Shown: in pieces, positions 37,382 through 45,595 of the stretch
Position numbering within the stretch: position 1 is the stretch's first letter
Layout of the letters: each line of letters opens with the position of its first letter
Assembly (NCBI GenBank): GCA_016720345.1
Contig: JADKKV010000005.1
Coordinates: 930,001 to 994,000 of the forward strand
Origin: Thermomonas sp.
GTDB taxonomy: Bacteria; Pseudomonadota; Gammaproteobacteria; Xanthomonadales; Xanthomonadaceae
Length of the DNA: 64,000 bases
Reading direction: 5' to 3'
Made by a program: the position numbers and the translations under genes
The notes under the pieces: model-generated
The model's database searches: none
Told to the model about the DNA's origin: nothing
What the model saw: the letters and a program-made list of their open reading frames with translations, nothing else

Positions 37382-37440
37382 ATGTTTGGCCGGATATGTA
37401 TTAAAAGGGCCTTCTTCTAGACAAGAAGAGGGCACTTCCG

Positions 37441-38532
37441 ATGCCGCTCCCCCCCCTCCACATGGTCGATCCAGGGCGCTTTGACCGCGCGGACGTGCTC
37501 AAACGCTTGAACGGCGCGAGCCGCGCACTGGCGGAACTCAAGGGCGTCGCCGCCAGCATCCCCAACCAGAACATCCTCATCAATACGCTGACCTTGCAAG
37601 AGGCGCGGGATAGTTCGGCGATCGAGAACATCGTCACCACCCAGGACGACCTGTACCGGGAAGACAATGCTGCCGATGCCACCGGAACGGCCGTCAAGGA
37701 GGTTCTCCGCTATCGGCAGGCGCTGCAGGCCGGCTTCGCCCAGACCCGGGCCAGTGGCCTGCTGACACTGAACACGATCCTCGATATCCAGCAACAACTG
37801 GAATGCAACCGCGCCGGCCTGCGCAAACTCCCCGGCACCGCACTTCGGGATGGCGACGGCCGGCTGGTTTACGAACCGCCGCAGGATGCCAACGAAGTCG
37901 CACGCTTGATGGGCGAGCTGGAGCGCTTCATCCACGATGAGCCCGCTTTCCAAGCCGACCCACTGGTGAAGATGGCACTGATCCATCACCAGTTCGAGAG
38001 CATCCATCCCTTTTACGACGGCAACGGACGCACCGGCCGCATCATCAACGTGCTGTACCTGGTGAAGGAAGGGTTGCTGGACATTCCGGTGCTGTACCTG
38101 AGCCGCCATATCGTACGGACGAAGCCGGACTACTACAGGTTGCTGCAGGCCGTGCGCGAGACCGATGCATGGGAAGATTGGGTGTTGTACATGCTGGAAG
38201 CGGTGGCGAATACAGCGCGCGAAACCATCCGCACCATCCAGGCCATCCGGACCTTGTTGCAACAGACCAAGCAGCGTGTGCGTGACGGCTACCGCTTCTA
38301 CAGCCAGGATCTGATCAACAACCTGTTCAACCATCCCTACACCCGGGTGGAGTTCGTGCAGCGGGATCTTGGCGTTTCGCGGATAACCGCCACCCGTTAC
38401 CTGGACAAGCTGGCGGAGGATGGTGTTCTGGAAAAGCTGCGCATCGGCCGCAACAACTACTACGTCAATCGGCCCCTGTTCGGGTTGCTGGGGCGGGATC
38501 AGCTTGCGGATGAGGGGGCGCGGCCGCAGTGA
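37441..38532 (+). CDS. Fic-domain AMP-transferase with C-terminal winged helix
   Basis: Fic/DOC protein of 363 aa that should transfer AMP (or another nucleotide group) to a hydroxyl of a target protein. The active-site loop HPFYDGNGRTGR is at 189-200 with the catalytic His189. An N-terminal inhibitory helix is present as SSAIEN (58-63), the (S/T)xxxE(G/N) motif of class II Fic proteins, so activity is probably self-restrained. The N-terminal part contains a Fic_N-type region (LINTLTLQEARDSSAIENI), and the C-terminus a winged helix (TRVEFVQRDLGVSRITATRYLDKLAEDGVL) that could bind the AT palindrome upstream. Its TGA overlaps the GTG of the next gene, suggesting an original Fic-restriction operon. 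Targets unknown. Confidence 0.92.
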   Translation: MPLPPLHMVDPGRFDRADVLKRLNGASRALAELKGVAASIPNQNILINTLTLQEARDSSAIENIVTTQDDLYREDNAADATGTAVKEVLRYRQALQAGFAQTRASGLLTLNTILDIQQQLECNRAGLRKLPGTALRDGDGRLVYEPPQDANEVARLMGELERFIHDEPAFQADPLVKMALIHHQFESIHPFYDGNGRTGRIINVLYLVKEGLLDIPVLYLSRHIVRTKPDYYRLLQAVRETDAWEDWVLYMLEAVANTARETIRTIQAIRTLLQQTKQRVRDGYRFYSQDLINNLFNHPYTRVEFVQRDLGVSRITATRYLDKLAEDGVLEKLRIGRNNYYVNRPLFGLLGRDQLADEGARPQ

Positions 38533-39008
38533 GCCAGTCCATTCCCACCGAATTCGAAGCGGCCCACGCCCGCGTCTGCGAGCTGATCGAGCGCTTCGAG
38601 CGCCATGCGCGCGACAACTACCTGCAGCCCGGCTATCAGGAAGCCGAGGCGCGGAAGGACTTCATCGACCCGTTCTGGAAAGCCCTCGGTTGGGACGTGG
38701 ACCACGAGCGCGAGCACAATCCCTACGAGCAGGAAGTCAAGGTCGAGCGCGGCGTCAGCGTCGCACGCTCGCAGAAGCGGGCGGACTACGCGTTCTACCT
38801 GAAGCCCAACTTCCGCGACGTGCGCTTCTTCGTGGAAGCCAAGAAGCCAAGCGTGGACCTGGAGCGCAGCGCGGACGCGCATTTCCAGACGTTGCGCTAC
38901 GGCTACAGCGCCAACACGCCGCTGGCGGTGCTGACTGATTTCGAGCAGATCCGCGTGCTGGATTGCCGGTTGCGTCCCCACCCGGACAGCGCGCTGGACC
39001 AGGTCTGA
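38529..39008 (+). pseudogene. N-terminal remnant of a type I/IIG restriction-modification enzyme
   Basis: 159-aa fragment holding a PD-(D/E)xK nuclease domain: D86 in KRADYAFYL and E103-x-K105 in FFVEAKKPS, then HFQTLRYGYSANTPLAVLTDFEQIRVLDC. Such domains head large Eco57I-like or HsdR-like enzymes of about 1000 aa. Here the frame ends at TGA 39006-39008. The next coding piece, in another frame, belongs to the far C-terminus of the same kind of enzyme. The methyltransferase core (NPPY region) is missing, so a large internal deletion is inferred. It starts with GTG overlapping the Fic stop codon. An independent nuclease function of the fragment cannot be excluded. Confidence 0.72.
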
Positions 39009-39411
39009 TGAATTCCTTGGGCTCACCGACACCACCGTGTTGTTCGACAACGGCCAAGCCGAGTCGCTGCATTACCTGATGGGCCTGCTCAATTCGCGGC
39101 TGTTGACCTGGCGGTTCCGCTCGATCGGGAAACTCAAGAGTGGCGGCATCTACGAGTATTTCTGGAACAGCATTTCGCGCCTGCCGATCCGACGGATCGA
39201 TTTCGACTCGCCGCAGGACCGCGCGCGCCACGATCGCCTGGTATCGCTGGTCGGGCAGATGCTGGCCGCGTTGAGCCAGGATGCCGGTGGCCGCGACGCG
39301 GAGCTTCGCGACCGCAAATGCGCCGCGCTCGACCGCCAGATCGACCAGCTGGTGTACGAACTGTATGGCCTGACTGACGAGGAGATCGCGCTGGTGGAAG
39401 GCAATGCCTGA
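39009..39411 (+). pseudogene. C-terminal remnant of the same restriction-modification enzyme
   Basis: About 130 codons without a proper start; a GTG at 39037 is the first candidate. The translation (EFLGLTDTTVLFDNGQ, then LHYLMGLLNSRLLTWRFRSIG, YEYFWNSISRLPIRRIDF and IDQLVYELYGLTDEEI) is the typical end of a TaqI/Eco57I-type specificity domain. Together with the preceding piece it shows that the middle of the gene has been lost. The junction lies near 39005-39015. No ribosome site precedes it. Confidence 0.72.
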
Positions 39412-39487
39412 ATCTCCTGATCACGGCACTTTGCGCGGAGTGTCCAGCAAAATCAGCATGTTGCACGGGGAATCAGGCTCAATTGTC

Positions 39488-39528
39488 AAATCAAGCCATC
39501 TTAACTAGCAAATAAGCCGGTTTGATTT
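39488..39528. promoter_or_regulatory. candidate operator/promoter of the wHTH-ATPase gene
   Basis: AT-rich spacer with an imperfect inverted repeat AAATCAAGCC (39488-39497) and GGTTTGATTT (39519-39528), nine of ten positions paired, ending 12 bases before the ATG. It may be bound by the gene's own winged helix. Confidence 0.45.
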
Positions 39529-39540
39529 TAGAGTGCCGGC

Positions 39541-40596
39541 ATGGCCCGCCCCAACCGCTCCGCCGAGATCGACGCCGCCCTGCTGCAGGCAGTGGGTCAG
39601 CACCCACGGGACCTGGTAGGCATGGTGGCAGCGCAGCTGGGCCTGTCCACGGCGCGGATCAGCATGCAGGTGCGCGCATTGGTGGCCGGCGGCTACCTGT
39701 ACAAGCTTGGGACCACCCGGCCAACCTATTCGCTTGGCCCCAATCGCCGCTTCGAGCACACGTATCCGCGCGCGGGACTGGCGGAGGACCGGGTCTGGCA
39801 TGGCGACCTGCTGCCCCTGCTGGAGCGCCTGCCACGCAACGTGCTGGACATCGCCCAGCACGGCGTCACCGAGATGATCAACAACGCCATCGACCACTCG
39901 GAAGCAGCGTACGTGCAGGTGCGCATGCAGCAGCGCGATGGCCGGCTGCTGTTCGAGATTACCGATGCGGGCATCGGCATTTTCCGCAAGATCACCCGTG
40001 CGCTGGATCTGCCGGACGAACGCCTTGCATTGCTGGAATTGTCGAAAGGCAAGCTGACCACCGATCCGCAGCGGCACAGTGGCGAGGGCATCTTCTTCAC
40101 CTCGCGCATGTTCGATGCATACCGGATCGAATCCGGCGGCCTGGTGTTCGATCACGATGCAACCCATGACCTGGATCTGCTGGACGATACGCACGACGTG
40201 GCCGGAACCCGGGTAGTCATGCAGCTGGCGACCGATTCGCCGCGCACGGTGGAAGCGGTGTTCAGTCAATTCTCCAGTGGCCCGGACGACTACGCCTTTG
40301 CCCGCACCGTGGTCCCGGTCCGCTTGGCCCGGGTGGGCGACGAAAACCTGGTATCGCGTTCACAGGCCAAGCGTCTGCTGCAGCGCGTGGAGCACTTCCG
40401 CCATGTGGTGCTGGACTTTGCCGAGGTGGCCCGGGTGGGGCAGGCGTTTGCCGACGAGATTTTCCGTGTGTTCGCAAACGCCCACCCCGAGGTGGAGCTG
40501 CTGGCGGTCAACGCGCTGCCGGAGGTCCAACAGATGATCCGTCGTGCGGAAGTACTGCGCGATGAGCAGGGCGACCAGTTACCGCTATTGAAATGA
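39541..40596 (+). CDS. winged-helix / HATPase / STAS-like (DUF4325) fusion protein
   Basis: 351-aa protein that joins three parts. Residues 1-70 are a DNA-binding winged helix (LLQAVGQHPRDLVGMVAAQLGLSTARISMQVRALVAGGYLY). Residues ~85-245 are a GHKL ATPase with N box EMINNAIDHS (111-120), G1 DAGIGIF (142-148) and G2 HSGEGIF (179-185). Residues ~255-345 are an STAS-like DUF4325 domain (LVSRSQAKRLLQRVEHFRHVVLDFAEVARVGQAFADEIFRVF). The layout recalls anti-sigma kinase plus antagonist logic merged in one chain, or a stress/defence regulator; no phosphoacceptor is proven. Its TGA overlaps the ATG of the oleB frame, so it is physically coupled to the olefin genes although unrelated in function. Confidence 0.82.
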   Translation: MARPNRSAEIDAALLQAVGQHPRDLVGMVAAQLGLSTARISMQVRALVAGGYLYKLGTTRPTYSLGPNRRFEHTYPRAGLAEDRVWHGDLLPLLERLPRNVLDIAQHGVTEMINNAIDHSEAAYVQVRMQQRDGRLLFEITDAGIGIFRKITRALDLPDERLALLELSKGKLTTDPQRHSGEGIFFTSRMFDAYRIESGGLVFDHDATHDLDLLDDTHDVAGTRVVMQLATDSPRTVEAVFSQFSSGPDDYAFARTVVPVRLARVGDENLVSRSQAKRLLQRVEHFRHVVLDFAEVARVGQAFADEIFRVFANAHPEVELLAVNALPEVQQMIRRAEVLRDEQGDQLPLLK

Positions 40597-41510
40597 CAGG
40601 AGCCACATTGAATTTCCCCGACTACCCCTTCACCCCGCGGCGCGTCGAAGTGCGCCCCGGCATCGCCATGTCCTTCCTCGACGAAGGACCGCGCGACGGC
40701 GACGTCATCGTCATGCTGCACGGCAATCCGTCGTGGAGCTTCTACTGGCGGCACCTCGTCGGCGGGTTGTCGGATCGTTACCGCTGCATCGTGCCCGACC
40801 ACGTGGGCATGGGCCTGTCCGACCGGCCGGATGACGCGCCGTCGGCATCACCGAACTACGACTACAGCTTGCAGTCGCGGATCGAAGACCTCGATGCGTT
40901 GCTGAAGCACCTCGGCGTCGACGGGCCGGTGACGCTGGCGGTGCACGACTGGGGCGGGATGATCGGCTTCGGCTGGGCGTTGCGCGACCCGTCGCGGGTG
41001 AAGCGGCTGGTGATCACCAACACCGCCTCGTTCCCGCTGCCGCGGTCCAAGCGCTTCCCGAAGCGGCTGGCGATGGGCCGCGATTCGCGCCTCGGCGGCT
41101 GGCTGATCCGCCGCTTCAACCTGTTCGCGCGCGGCGCGGCGTGGATGGGCACCACCCGCTCGCTGCCGAAGGCCGTGCGCGCGGCGTATGCCGGCGTCTA
41201 CGACGGCTGGGACAACGCGATCTCCACCCTGCGCTTCATGCAGGACATCCCGCTGGACGCCGGCGACCGCGCGATGCCGCTGGTGCAGGCCGCGGCGGCC
41301 GCATTGCCGGGCTACGCGGACCGGCCGGCCTTCATCGGCTGGGGCCTGCGGGACTTCGTGTTCGACAAGCATTTCCTGGCCGGCTTCCGCGACGCATTGC
41401 CGAATGCCGAAGTCCACGCGTTCGAAGACGCCAACCACTACGTGCTGGAAGACAAGCACGAGGTGCTGGTGCCGGCGATCCGCCGCTTCCTCGACGAGCA
41501 CCCGCTCTGA
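40593..41510 (+). CDS. oleB: OleB, beta-lactone decarboxylase (alpha/beta-hydrolase)
   Basis: OleB converts the beta-lactone made by OleC to the cis-olefin and CO2. It is a haloalkane-dehalogenase-like hydrolase of 305 aa. It has VMLHGNPSWSFYWRHLV (oxyanion region), PDHVGMGLSDRP, the nucleophile Asp in AVHDWGGMIGFGWA, GWGLRDFVFDKHFL and the catalytic His in DANHYVLED. The ATG at 40593 overlaps the preceding stop, but a TTG at 40608 with AGGAG five bases before it gives MNFPDYPFTPRR and may be the native start. The overlap would then be a by-product of insertion of the upstream cassette. Confidence 0.93.
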   Translation: MTGATLNFPDYPFTPRRVEVRPGIAMSFLDEGPRDGDVIVMLHGNPSWSFYWRHLVGGLSDRYRCIVPDHVGMGLSDRPDDAPSASPNYDYSLQSRIEDLDALLKHLGVDGPVTLAVHDWGGMIGFGWALRDPSRVKRLVITNTASFPLPRSKRFPKRLAMGRDSRLGGWLIRRFNLFARGAAWMGTTRSLPKAVRAAYAGVYDGWDNAISTLRFMQDIPLDAGDRAMPLVQAAAAALPGYADRPAFIGWGLRDFVFDKHFLAGFRDALPNAEVHAFEDANHYVLEDKHEVLVPAIRRFLDEHPL

Positions 41511-41552
41511 CCATCGACGACGCGGCGACCCGCCAACGCGACGGCGGGACCG

Positions 41553-41678
41553 TCGGGGTGAGCGGGGAATTCGAGCGGCGCAGCCGCGAGCCCGTGAACG
41601 TCCTTCGGCATGCAAGCCGACGGGCCGGGGCGTAGCGGCATTTGGAGCCGCGGAGCGCGTCGCCCGGCGGTAGGCGCC
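41553..41678. repeat. interspersed repeats, family 2 copy F joined to a partial family 1 element
   Basis: 41553-41630 matches the repeat at 35788-35872 (ttcgagcggcgcagccgcgag...cggcatgcaagccg). It runs straight into gcgtagcggcatttggagccgcggagcgcg (41630-41660), which resembles the core of the REP elements at 661, 13001 and 13783. It fills the spacer between the convergent oleB and YkgJ-type genes. Confidence 0.68.
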
Positions 41679-41699
41679 GTCGCTGCGATAACGCTGCGC

Positions 41700-42089
41700 T
41701 CACGCCTCCGGCAATGGATTCTTCTCGCCCTCGTCGACGCCGATCCAGTCCTTCGGCACCAGCACCGGCAGCCCATGCGCGAGGCGCGCCTTGTCGCATT
41801 GCGCGCTGGCCGCGCCGAACTCCCAGCTCGCCGGCACCAGCGCGCACACCGACGGCCGGCGGTCGTGGATCGTGCAGCGCGAATGGCGGCCGATGTCCGC
41901 GTCCAGCGCGATGCAGCGCGGCTGCGCCTGCGAGGTGCCGCGCATCACCCGCTCGTGGGTGCGCAGCGGCTCGGTGAGTTCGAACGGCACCGCGCCGCCG
42001 AGCGCGGCATCCGCTTCCGACCAGTGGAAGCTGACCCGGAAGAACGCGCAGCAGGCGCCGCAGGTGAGGCAGGGGTGCTCGACGGGCAT
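41700..42089 (-). CDS. YkgJ-family cysteine-cluster protein
   Basis: 129-aa protein of the PF03692 (CxxCxxCC, iron/zinc-chelating) family. CLTCGACCAFF at the N-terminus and CTIHDRRPSVCALVP plus a further Cys (SAQCDKARLAHG) form the metal-binding set. Function unknown; related proteins are linked to [Fe-S] or zinc binding. ATG 42089 gives MPVEHPCLTCGACC; an in-frame ATG at 42113 is less likely. It is on the opposite strand to the ole genes, divergent from oleC with 26 bases between the starts. Confidence 0.85.
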   Translation of the reverse strand: MPVEHPCLTCGACCAFFRVSFHWSEADAALGGAVPFELTEPLRTHERVMRGTSQAQPRCIALDADIGRHSRCTIHDRRPSVCALVPASWEFGAASAQCDKARLAHGLPVLVPKDWIGVDEGEKNPLPEA

Positions 42090-42115
42090 GCGCCATTGTC
42101 GGCGACAATGCACGC

Positions 42116-43786
42116 ATGCGCGAGACGCCGCCCGCCACGCCCTGCAACATCGCCGCCGCGCTGCCGCGGCTGGCGCGCGAGCGCCCCGAGCAGGTGGCGA
42201 TGCGTTGCCCGGGCCGCGGTGGCGGCTACCAGGTCGCCATCACTTACGCCCAGCTCGATGCGCGCAGCGACGCCATCGCCGCCGGGCTGGCCAGGCGCGG
42301 GATCGTCCGCGGCACCCGCACGGTGGTGATGGTGCGGCCGACGCCGGAGTTCTTCCTGCTGATGTTCGCCCTGTTCAAGGCCGGCGCGGTACCGGTGCTG
42401 GTGGATCCCGGCATCGACAGGCGCGCGTTGAAGCAATGCCTGGACGAAGCCAGGCCCGAAGCCTTCATCGGCATCCCGCTGGCGCTGCTGGCGAAGGCGC
42501 TGCTCGGCTGGGCGAAGTCGGCGCGCGTCCGCATCACCACCGGCCGTCGCGCATGGCTCGCCGATGCGACGCTGGCCGATGTCGAACGCGATGGCGCGGG
42601 CGCGGGGCCGCAACTGGCGGACACGGCGCCGGACGATGTCGCCGGCCTGCTGTTCACCAGCGGCAGCACCGGCGTGCCGAAGGGCGTGGTCTACCGGCAC
42701 CGGCATTTCGTCGCCCAGGTCGGGATGCTGCGCGACGCCTTCGGCATCGAAGCCGGCGGCATCGACCTGCCGACCTTCCCGCCGTTCGCCCTGTTCGATC
42801 CCGCGCTCGGGCTGACCTCGATCATTCCCGACATGGACCCGACGCGCCCGGCGAAGGCGGATCCGCGCAAGCTGCACGCGGCGATCAGGCGCTTCGGGGT
42901 GACCCAGTTGTTCGGATCGCCGGCGTTGATGCGGGTGCTGGCCGGGCATGGCGAGCCGCTGCCCACGGTCCGCCGCGTGACCAGTGCCGGTGCACCGGTG
43001 CCGCCGGAGGTGGTGGCAAGGATGCTCGCGCTGCTGCCGCCCGATGCGCAGCTGTGGACCCCGTACGGCGCCACCGAATGCCTGCCGGTGGCGGTGATCG
43101 AAGGCCGCGAGCTGCTGGCCCTGCGCGAACGCACCGAGGCCGGCAGCGGCACCTGCGTCGGCCGCCCGGTCGCGCGGAACACGGTGCGCATCATCCGCAT
43201 CGATGACGGCGCAATCGCCGATTGGAGCGATGCGTTGCAGGTGGCACCGGGGCAGGTCGGCGAGATCACGGTCGCCGGCCCCAGCGCCACCGACGCCTAC
43301 TTCAACCGCGACGCGCAGACCGCGCTGGCGAAGATCCGCGAACGCCTGCCCGATGGCGGCGAACGCATCGTCCACCGCATGGGCGACCTTGGCTGGTTCG
43401 ATGGCGATGGCCGGCTGTGGTTCTGCGGCCGCAAGTCGCAGCGGGTTGTCGTCGATGCGGTCACCACGCTGTGCACGGAGCAGGTCGAGCCGGTGTTCAA
43501 CGCCCACCCCGCGGTGGCGCGCACCGCGCTGGTCGGGACCGGTGCGCAGGGCAAGCAATCGCCGGTGTTGTGCGTGGAATTGAATGCCGGGATCGGCAAG
43601 CGCGAATGGCCGCGGATCGAACGCGAACTGCGCCACCTGGGCGAAGGCTTCGTCCACACCGCCAAAGTCGATACATTCCTGCGCTATCCGAAACCATTCC
43701 CGGTCGACATCCGCCACAACGCCAAGATCGGGCGCGAGACGCTGGCGCGTTGGGCGGCGGCACGGCGGAACGGGGAGCGCGCGTGA
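42116..43786 (+). CDS. oleC: OleC, beta-lactone synthetase (AMP-dependent)
   Basis: OleC adenylates the beta-hydroxy acid from OleD and closes it to a beta-lactone. It is an ANL-superfamily protein of 556 aa with the P-loop [21 protein letters not shown] (about residues 180-200), [23 protein letters not shown], the A5 segment [12 protein letters not shown] and the A7 region [25 protein letters not shown]. It ends with the catalytic-Lys region [13 protein letters not shown]. The length and the DPALG segment agree with Xanthomonas OleC. oleD follows with a GTGA overlap. Confidence 0.94.
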   Translation: MRETPPATPCNIAAALPRLARERPEQVAMRCPGRGGGYQVAITYAQLDARSDAIAAGLARRGIVRGTRTVVMVRPTPEFFLLMFALFKAGAVPVLVDPGIDRRALKQCLDEARPEAFIGIPLALLAKALLGWAKSARVRITTGRRAWLADATLADVERDGAGAGPQLADTAPDDVAGLLFTSGSTGVPKGVVYRHRHFVAQVGMLRDAFGIEAGGIDLPTFPPFALFDPALGLTSIIPDMDPTRPAKADPRKLHAAIRRFGVTQLFGSPALMRVLAGHGEPLPTVRRVTSAGAPVPPEVVARMLALLPPDAQLWTPYGATECLPVAVIEGRELLALRERTEAGSGTCVGRPVARNTVRIIRIDDGAIADWSDALQVAPGQVGEITVAGPSATDAYFNRDAQTALAKIRERLPDGGERIVHRMGDLGWFDGDGRLWFCGRKSQRVVVDAVTTLCTEQVEPVFNAHPAVARTALVGTGAQGKQSPVLCVELNAGIGKREWPRIERELRHLGEGFVHTAKVDTFLRYPKPFPVDIRHNAKIGRETLARWAAARRNGERA

Positions 43787-44778
43787 ACGTCCTGGTCACC
43801 GGCGGCGGTGGTTTCCTCGGCCTGGCGCTGTGCCGCGCGCTGCTGGCGCAGGGGCATCAGGTGGCCAGCTTCAGCCGCAGCCGGCACCCGGCGCTGGACG
43901 CACTGGGCGTGCGCCAGCTGCAGGGTGACCTGGCCGACCGCGAGGCGGTGCTGCGCGCATTCCCGGAGGGCTTCGATGCGGTCCTGCACAACGCCGCCAA
44001 GGCCGGCACCTGGGGCAGCCACGCCAGCTACTTCAGCGCGAATGTCATCGGCACCCGCAACGTGATCGCGGCTTGCCGCGCGCACGGGATCGGCAAGCTG
44101 GTGCACACCTCCACCCCCAGCGTGGTGCATCGCGCCACCCATCCGGTGGAGGGCCTCGGCGCCGACGAGGTGCCGTATGGCGAGGGCGTGAAGGCCCACT
44201 ACGCGGCCACCAAGATCATCGCCGAGCGCGAAGTGCTGGCCGCCAACGATGCCGCGCTGGCCACGGTGGCGCTGCGCCCGCGCCTGATCTGGGGCCCGGG
44301 CGATACCCAGATCCTGCCGCGGCTGGTCGCGCGTGCGCGCAGCGGGCGCCTGCGGCTGGTCGGCGGCGGCGACAACCTGGTCGACACCACCTACATCGAC
44401 AACGCCGCGCAGGCGCATGTCGCGGCGCTGGACCACCTGCACCCCGGCGCGGCCTGCGCGGGCCGCGCCTACTTCATCAGCAATGGCGAACCGTGGCCGC
44501 TGCGCGAGGTGATCAACGGCCTGTTGCGCGCGGCCGGCGCGCCCGAGGTGCGCAAGTCCATCCCGTTCCGCGCGGCGTATGCGCTGGGCGCGGCCTGCGA
44601 GGGGCTGTGGACGCTGCTGCCGTTGCGCGGCGATCCACCGATGACCCGGTTCCTGGCCGAACAACTCGGCACCAGCCACTGGTATTCGATGGCGCCGGCG
44701 GCGCGCGACTTCGGTTATGTGCCGAAGGTGTCGATGGCGGAGGGATTGGAGCGGTTGCGACGAACTCTTCATCGCTGA
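43783..44778 (+). CDS. oleD: OleD, 2-alkyl-3-ketoacid reductase (SDR)
   Basis: OleD reduces the beta-keto acid made by OleA to the beta-hydroxy acid with NADPH. It is an extended SDR of 331 aa with [16 protein letters not shown] (7-22), [13 protein letters not shown], catalytic VHTSTPSVV and YAATKIIAE (Tyr-x3-Lys), and [11 protein letters not shown]. It starts with GTG at 43783 overlapping the oleC stop, with GGGGAG upstream. It belongs to the same enzyme assembly as OleB and OleC in characterised species. Confidence 0.94.
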   Translation: MNVLVTGGGGFLGLALCRALLAQGHQVASFSRSRHPALDALGVRQLQGDLADREAVLRAFPEGFDAVLHNAAKAGTWGSHASYFSANVIGTRNVIAACRAHGIGKLVHTSTPSVVHRATHPVEGLGADEVPYGEGVKAHYAATKIIAEREVLAANDAALATVALRPRLIWGPGDTQILPRLVARARSGRLRLVGGGDNLVDTTYIDNAAQAHVAALDHLHPGAACAGRAYFISNGEPWPLREVINGLLRAAGAPEVRKSIPFRAAYALGAACEGLWTLLPLRGDPPMTRFLAEQLGTSHWYSMAPAARDFGYVPKVSMAEGLERLRRTLHR

Positions 44779-44783
44779 CGCAC

Positions 44784-44890
44784 CGCATCGGCCGGCGGCA
44801 GTGCGCAGCCGCTCCATCCAGTCATCCACGACTGGGTCGCGGGCGCGGGCCGTCCCTGGCCCGCTCTGCGCACTGCCGCCGGCCGATGCG
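44784..44890. repeat. 107-bp composite palindrome after oleD
   Basis: Perfect 25-bp arms at 44784-44808 and 44866-44890 enclose a 57-base loop that holds two more hairpins: CAGTC-atccac-GACTG and GCGGGCC-gtccct-GGCCCGC. It starts six bases after the oleD stop. It could end or protect the ole transcript; no T-tract follows. Confidence 0.85.
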
Positions 44891-44935
44891 GCGCTCACGA
44901 CCTCTGTCGTGAAGCGAAGCCCATACAATGCCGGC

Positions 44936-45595
44936 ATGAGCCAGTCCCCCTTCAACTGGAAGCAACCCGCGGGCAAGGCGCTGGAAGCCGCGCTCAACCA
45001 CGCGCTGGCGCTGGACGCGGAAACCCGCGCTGCCCTGCGCGGGCTCGACGGGCAGCGCGTCGCCCTGCAGCTGACGTCGCCGCCGTTGGCGCTGCAGGTG
45101 CGGGTCGATGGCGAGGCGCTGCGGGTTGGCCCGGCCGACGCCGCGCGTGAACCCGACCTCGGCGTGCGCAGCACCCTGGCCGGGCTGCTCGGGCAATTGC
45201 CGTTGTTCCGCCGCGGCGACGCCCCGCCGGTCGGCAAGCTGCGGATCGAGGGCGACGCCGAACTGGCGCGGCGCCTGCAACGGCTCGCCCGCGACTTCGA
45301 CCCGGACTGGGAAGCGCCGTTCGTGCGCGTGTTCGGCGACATCGCCGGCGTGCAGGTCGCCAGGGCACTGGCCGCGGGCCTGCGGCAGGCGCGGGTCGCC
45401 GGCAGGAACCTCGCCGAAAGCGCCGCCGAATACGTGACCGAGGAAAGCCGCGACGTGGTCCCGCGCGCCGAGCTGGAGGCCTTCCACGACGACGTCGATG
45501 CGCTGCGCGACGACGTCGAGCGCATCGCCGCGAAGATCGCGCGCCTGCAACGCGGCATGCCCGGCAACGGCAACGGCAACGGGGCGGGCGCGTGA
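44936..45595 (+). CDS. ubiJ: UbiJ, ubiquinone biosynthesis accessory factor
   Basis: UbiJ is an SCP2-domain lipid-binding protein of the aerobic ubiquinone complex. The 219-aa protein has the SCP2-like N-terminal part ([51 protein letters not shown]) and a C-terminal coiled coil ([27 protein letters not shown]). The pairing with ubiB, whose GTG start overlaps the ubiJ stop, is typical; ubiE is not in this window. Confidence 0.9.
   Translation: MSQSPFNWKQPAGKALEAALNHALALDAETRAALRGLDGQRVALQLTSPPLALQVRVDGEALRVGPADAAREPDLGVRSTLAGLLGQLPLFRRGDAPPVGKLRIEGDAELARRLQRLARDFDPDWEAPFVRVFGDIAGVQVARALAAGLRQARVAGRNLAESAAEYVTEESRDVVPRAELEAFHDDVDALRDDVERIAAKIARLQRGMPGNGNGNGAGA

Noticed and set aside
38529-39411. 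Two separate intact small genes
   Set aside because: The pieces match opposite ends of one large restriction-modification enzyme, and the second lacks a credible start or ribosome site.
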